Source: Cymbomonas tetramitiformis
Lineage: Eukaryota > Chlorophyta > Pyramimonadophyceae > Pyramimonadales > Pyramimonadaceae
NCBI GenBank assembly: GCA_001247695.2
Contig: LGRX02024819.1
Span: 1-64,000 of the forward strand
Direction: 5' to 3'
Length of the DNA stretch: 64,000 nt
The position numbers and the translations under genes are program-made. The first letter of the stretch is position 1. Every line of letters starts with the position of its first letter. Positions 62,697 through 64,000 of this stretch are shown here, piece after piece. The notes under the pieces are model-generated. The model made no database searches. It saw nothing but the letters and a program-made list of their open reading frames with translations, and was not told where the DNA came from.

Positions 62697-64000
62697 TCAA
62701 TCGACAGTACCAAAGTAGTCAGCGGTGGCCTCACGGAAGTCCATCCCATAATAGGAAGTAAAGTAACCAGCTCCATAATAGTGCTCCGCATCAAGAGGAC
62801 CGCTCTCATGTAAGGCCATGCCGTAATAAAATGCCATGCCGAAACCCAAATCCGCTTGAGCTAAATCCTGAAATGCTAAAAAGCTCAGGCTGTCAGGAGG
62901 CTCGGGCGGCTGAAGCTGTGGCACATCGTCAGTCAACAAGAGACCCTGAGCCGGCATCACCGAGTCAACAAAATCATTCGTAGAGCAAAATGACGGAGCT
63001 TGCCAATCGAGATCACCACCAGGCGAAGGCACCTCCGTAGCCGGTGCACATGCCGACACAGCAGAAGCTGTGGATGCCGAAACAGCTACACCTGCAAAAG
63101 AAATGCAGAAGAGGGAAAGCATGGCGAGAGCGCCGACCGCCGGCGTGCCAAAGCCGAAAGGCGGCACACCGCACCCGATGGCACCGGACGGAGCTCGCGG
63201 CTTCACCGCGAAAGTACCGTCGGCGTAATCCTCGTAGTCGTCCGTGTCATAGCCTGTCAGGTCAGACGGGTGGACGGCGGCGTGATTCACCGTCTGCACG
63301 AATCCTCCGAACTCACCGCATGTCGCCTCCGTGGTGGTTACCCGCGCCGATTGAGTTGGCGCGGGCTGTGCATCCTTCACCTGCGAAACAGGCATAGCAG
63401 GGGCCGGCACGGTGGACGCCGATGCCGCCGCACCACCTGCCGGAACCTGCCCCTCCGGTGTGATCCCCGCCGCAGCGGCAGGGCCACACACCAGAGCCGA
63501 CGCATGCTCCTCAACCGCACTCCCAGGAACAAAGGACGCGTGAGTGTAGTGTACCTTTCCTTGGGCGGCCTGAACCTCAGAGGTGAGGGCATCAAGCCGC
63601 CGCAAGATGTCCTCGACGTCGGTCCCGCCAGAAGGCGGAGGCGGCACGGAGAAACCGTAGGCCGCCACGTCGATCCCACCGACGCCGTCCGCGGAGAGCA
63701 CCGCGGGCGGACCATACGCCAACGCCGCATGCGAGAAGGCCTCCGGCCCAATGTCTGCCGCGTCCTGGAAGACCTGCACGAGCGCTAACGCGTGCAGGCC
63801 CTCCGCGTCCTCCTGCTCAATGGGAATGCAGAAAGCCGCAGCCGTGGCCGGCGAGTGCTGGCGACCGCCAAGCGGGCAGTCGCGGTACGGGTGATATACT
63901 TCACCTTTACCGGCCTTGCGGCAGCGGTGGCACAGCGGCTTCGCTTTCATGCTGTCGCGGTCAAAGCCGACCGCGGGGGGGCTGCCTGCACCCACGCGAA
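62697..64000 (-). CDS. Gag-like protein with membrane segment (element 4), 5'-partial
   Basis: The frame is open to the window edge, so the N-terminus and capsid part lie outside. Visible in order are the zinc motif CHRCRKAGKGEVYHPYRDC, an Ala/Pro/Val-rich linker, an acidic DLTGYDTDDYEDY patch, GCGVPPFGFGT and a hydrophobic segment AVGALAMLSLFCISFAGVAV. A Tyr-rich tail (FYYGMALHE, YYGMDFREA) ends the protein. Order and spacing match elements 1 and 2, although the sequence is well diverged. The stop at 62697 is followed by a 3' UTR and LTR on the minus strand. Confidence 0.7.
   Translation of the reverse strand, partial: RVGAGSPPAVGFDRDSMKAKPLCHRCRKAGKGEVYHPYRDCPLGGRQHSPATAAAFCIPIEQEDAEGLHALALVQVFQDAADIGPEAFSHAALAYGPPAVLSADGVGGIDVAAYGFSVPPPPSGGTDVEDILRRLDALTSEVQAAQGKVHYTHASFVPGSAVEEHASALVCGPAAAAGITPEGQVPAGGAAASASTVPAPAMPVSQVKDAQPAPTQSARVTTTEATCGEFGGFVQTVNHAAVHPSDLTGYDTDDYEDYADGTFAVKPRAPSGAIGCGVPPFGFGTPAVGALAMLSLFCISFAGVAVSASTASAVSACAPATEVPSPGGDLDWQAPSFCSTNDFVDSVMPAQGLLLTDDVPQLQPPEPPDSLSFLAFQDLAQADLGFGMAFYYGMALHESGPLDAEHYYGAGYFTSYYGMDFREATADYFGTVD

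Overview
This window is nuclear DNA from a green alga, probably a prasinophyte or other chlorophyte. The main evidence is an rbcS gene (RuBisCO small subunit) at 28984-29741. It has a plastid transit peptide, one 221-bp intron and the long loop seen in green-algal small subunits. Two other host genes are visible: a multi-exon gene of unknown function (51401-56751, +) and a dynein light chain of the roadblock family (57605-58589, -). Everything else recognisable is mobile DNA or repeats.

Region 1-5.05 kb holds a 50-bp minisatellite, C-rich low-complexity DNA and diverged dispersed repeats. Region 5.05-16.33 kb is an AT-rich, endogenised DNA virus of the Polinton-like/adintovirus type. It encodes an archaeo-eukaryotic primase fused to a superfamily 2 origin-binding-type helicase, a C5-cytosine methyltransferase, an A32/FtsK-like packaging ATPase, a protein-primed family B DNA polymerase broken by a frameshift, and four small basic proteins. 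No capsid, protease or integrase gene was found. TATA-centred palindromes of about 75 bp recur between its genes and look like bidirectional promoters. One of them is split by a 1.06-kb inverted-repeat transposon.

Region 18.64-23.32 kb is a LINE-like element bounded by a 12-bp target-site duplication. It encodes a PCIF1-like adenine-methyltransferase domain, then RNase H, a CCHC finger and an R2-type restriction-like endonuclease. No reverse transcriptase is present. Region 25.58-28.24 kb is a second cassette that encodes one NPPF methyltransferase of the same broad type, flanked by clusters of AAACCATGGTTT palindromes. Region 30-34.8 kb next to rbcS has small inverted-repeat elements and short repeats but no gene I can support.

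Region 36.95-42.2 kb is a Ty3/Gypsy chromovirus. It has a gag with a likely -1 frameshift signal and a decayed pol that contains an 85-bp spliceosomal intron. A long LTR-like repeat follows from 42.3 to 50.28 kb; a second copy lies at 24.27-25.51 kb. It is interrupted by two nested non-autonomous LTR elements. These carry copia-type primer sites and a single Gag ORF that ends in a membrane segment. A third such element (59.22-62.11 kb) has a Mutator-like insertion in its LTR and is cut off by a fourth (62.1-64.0 kb, minus strand), which runs off the window.

Several breaks sit at or near homopolymers (A8, C10), so assembly or sequencing errors cannot be excluded. All family assignments come from reading motifs by eye.
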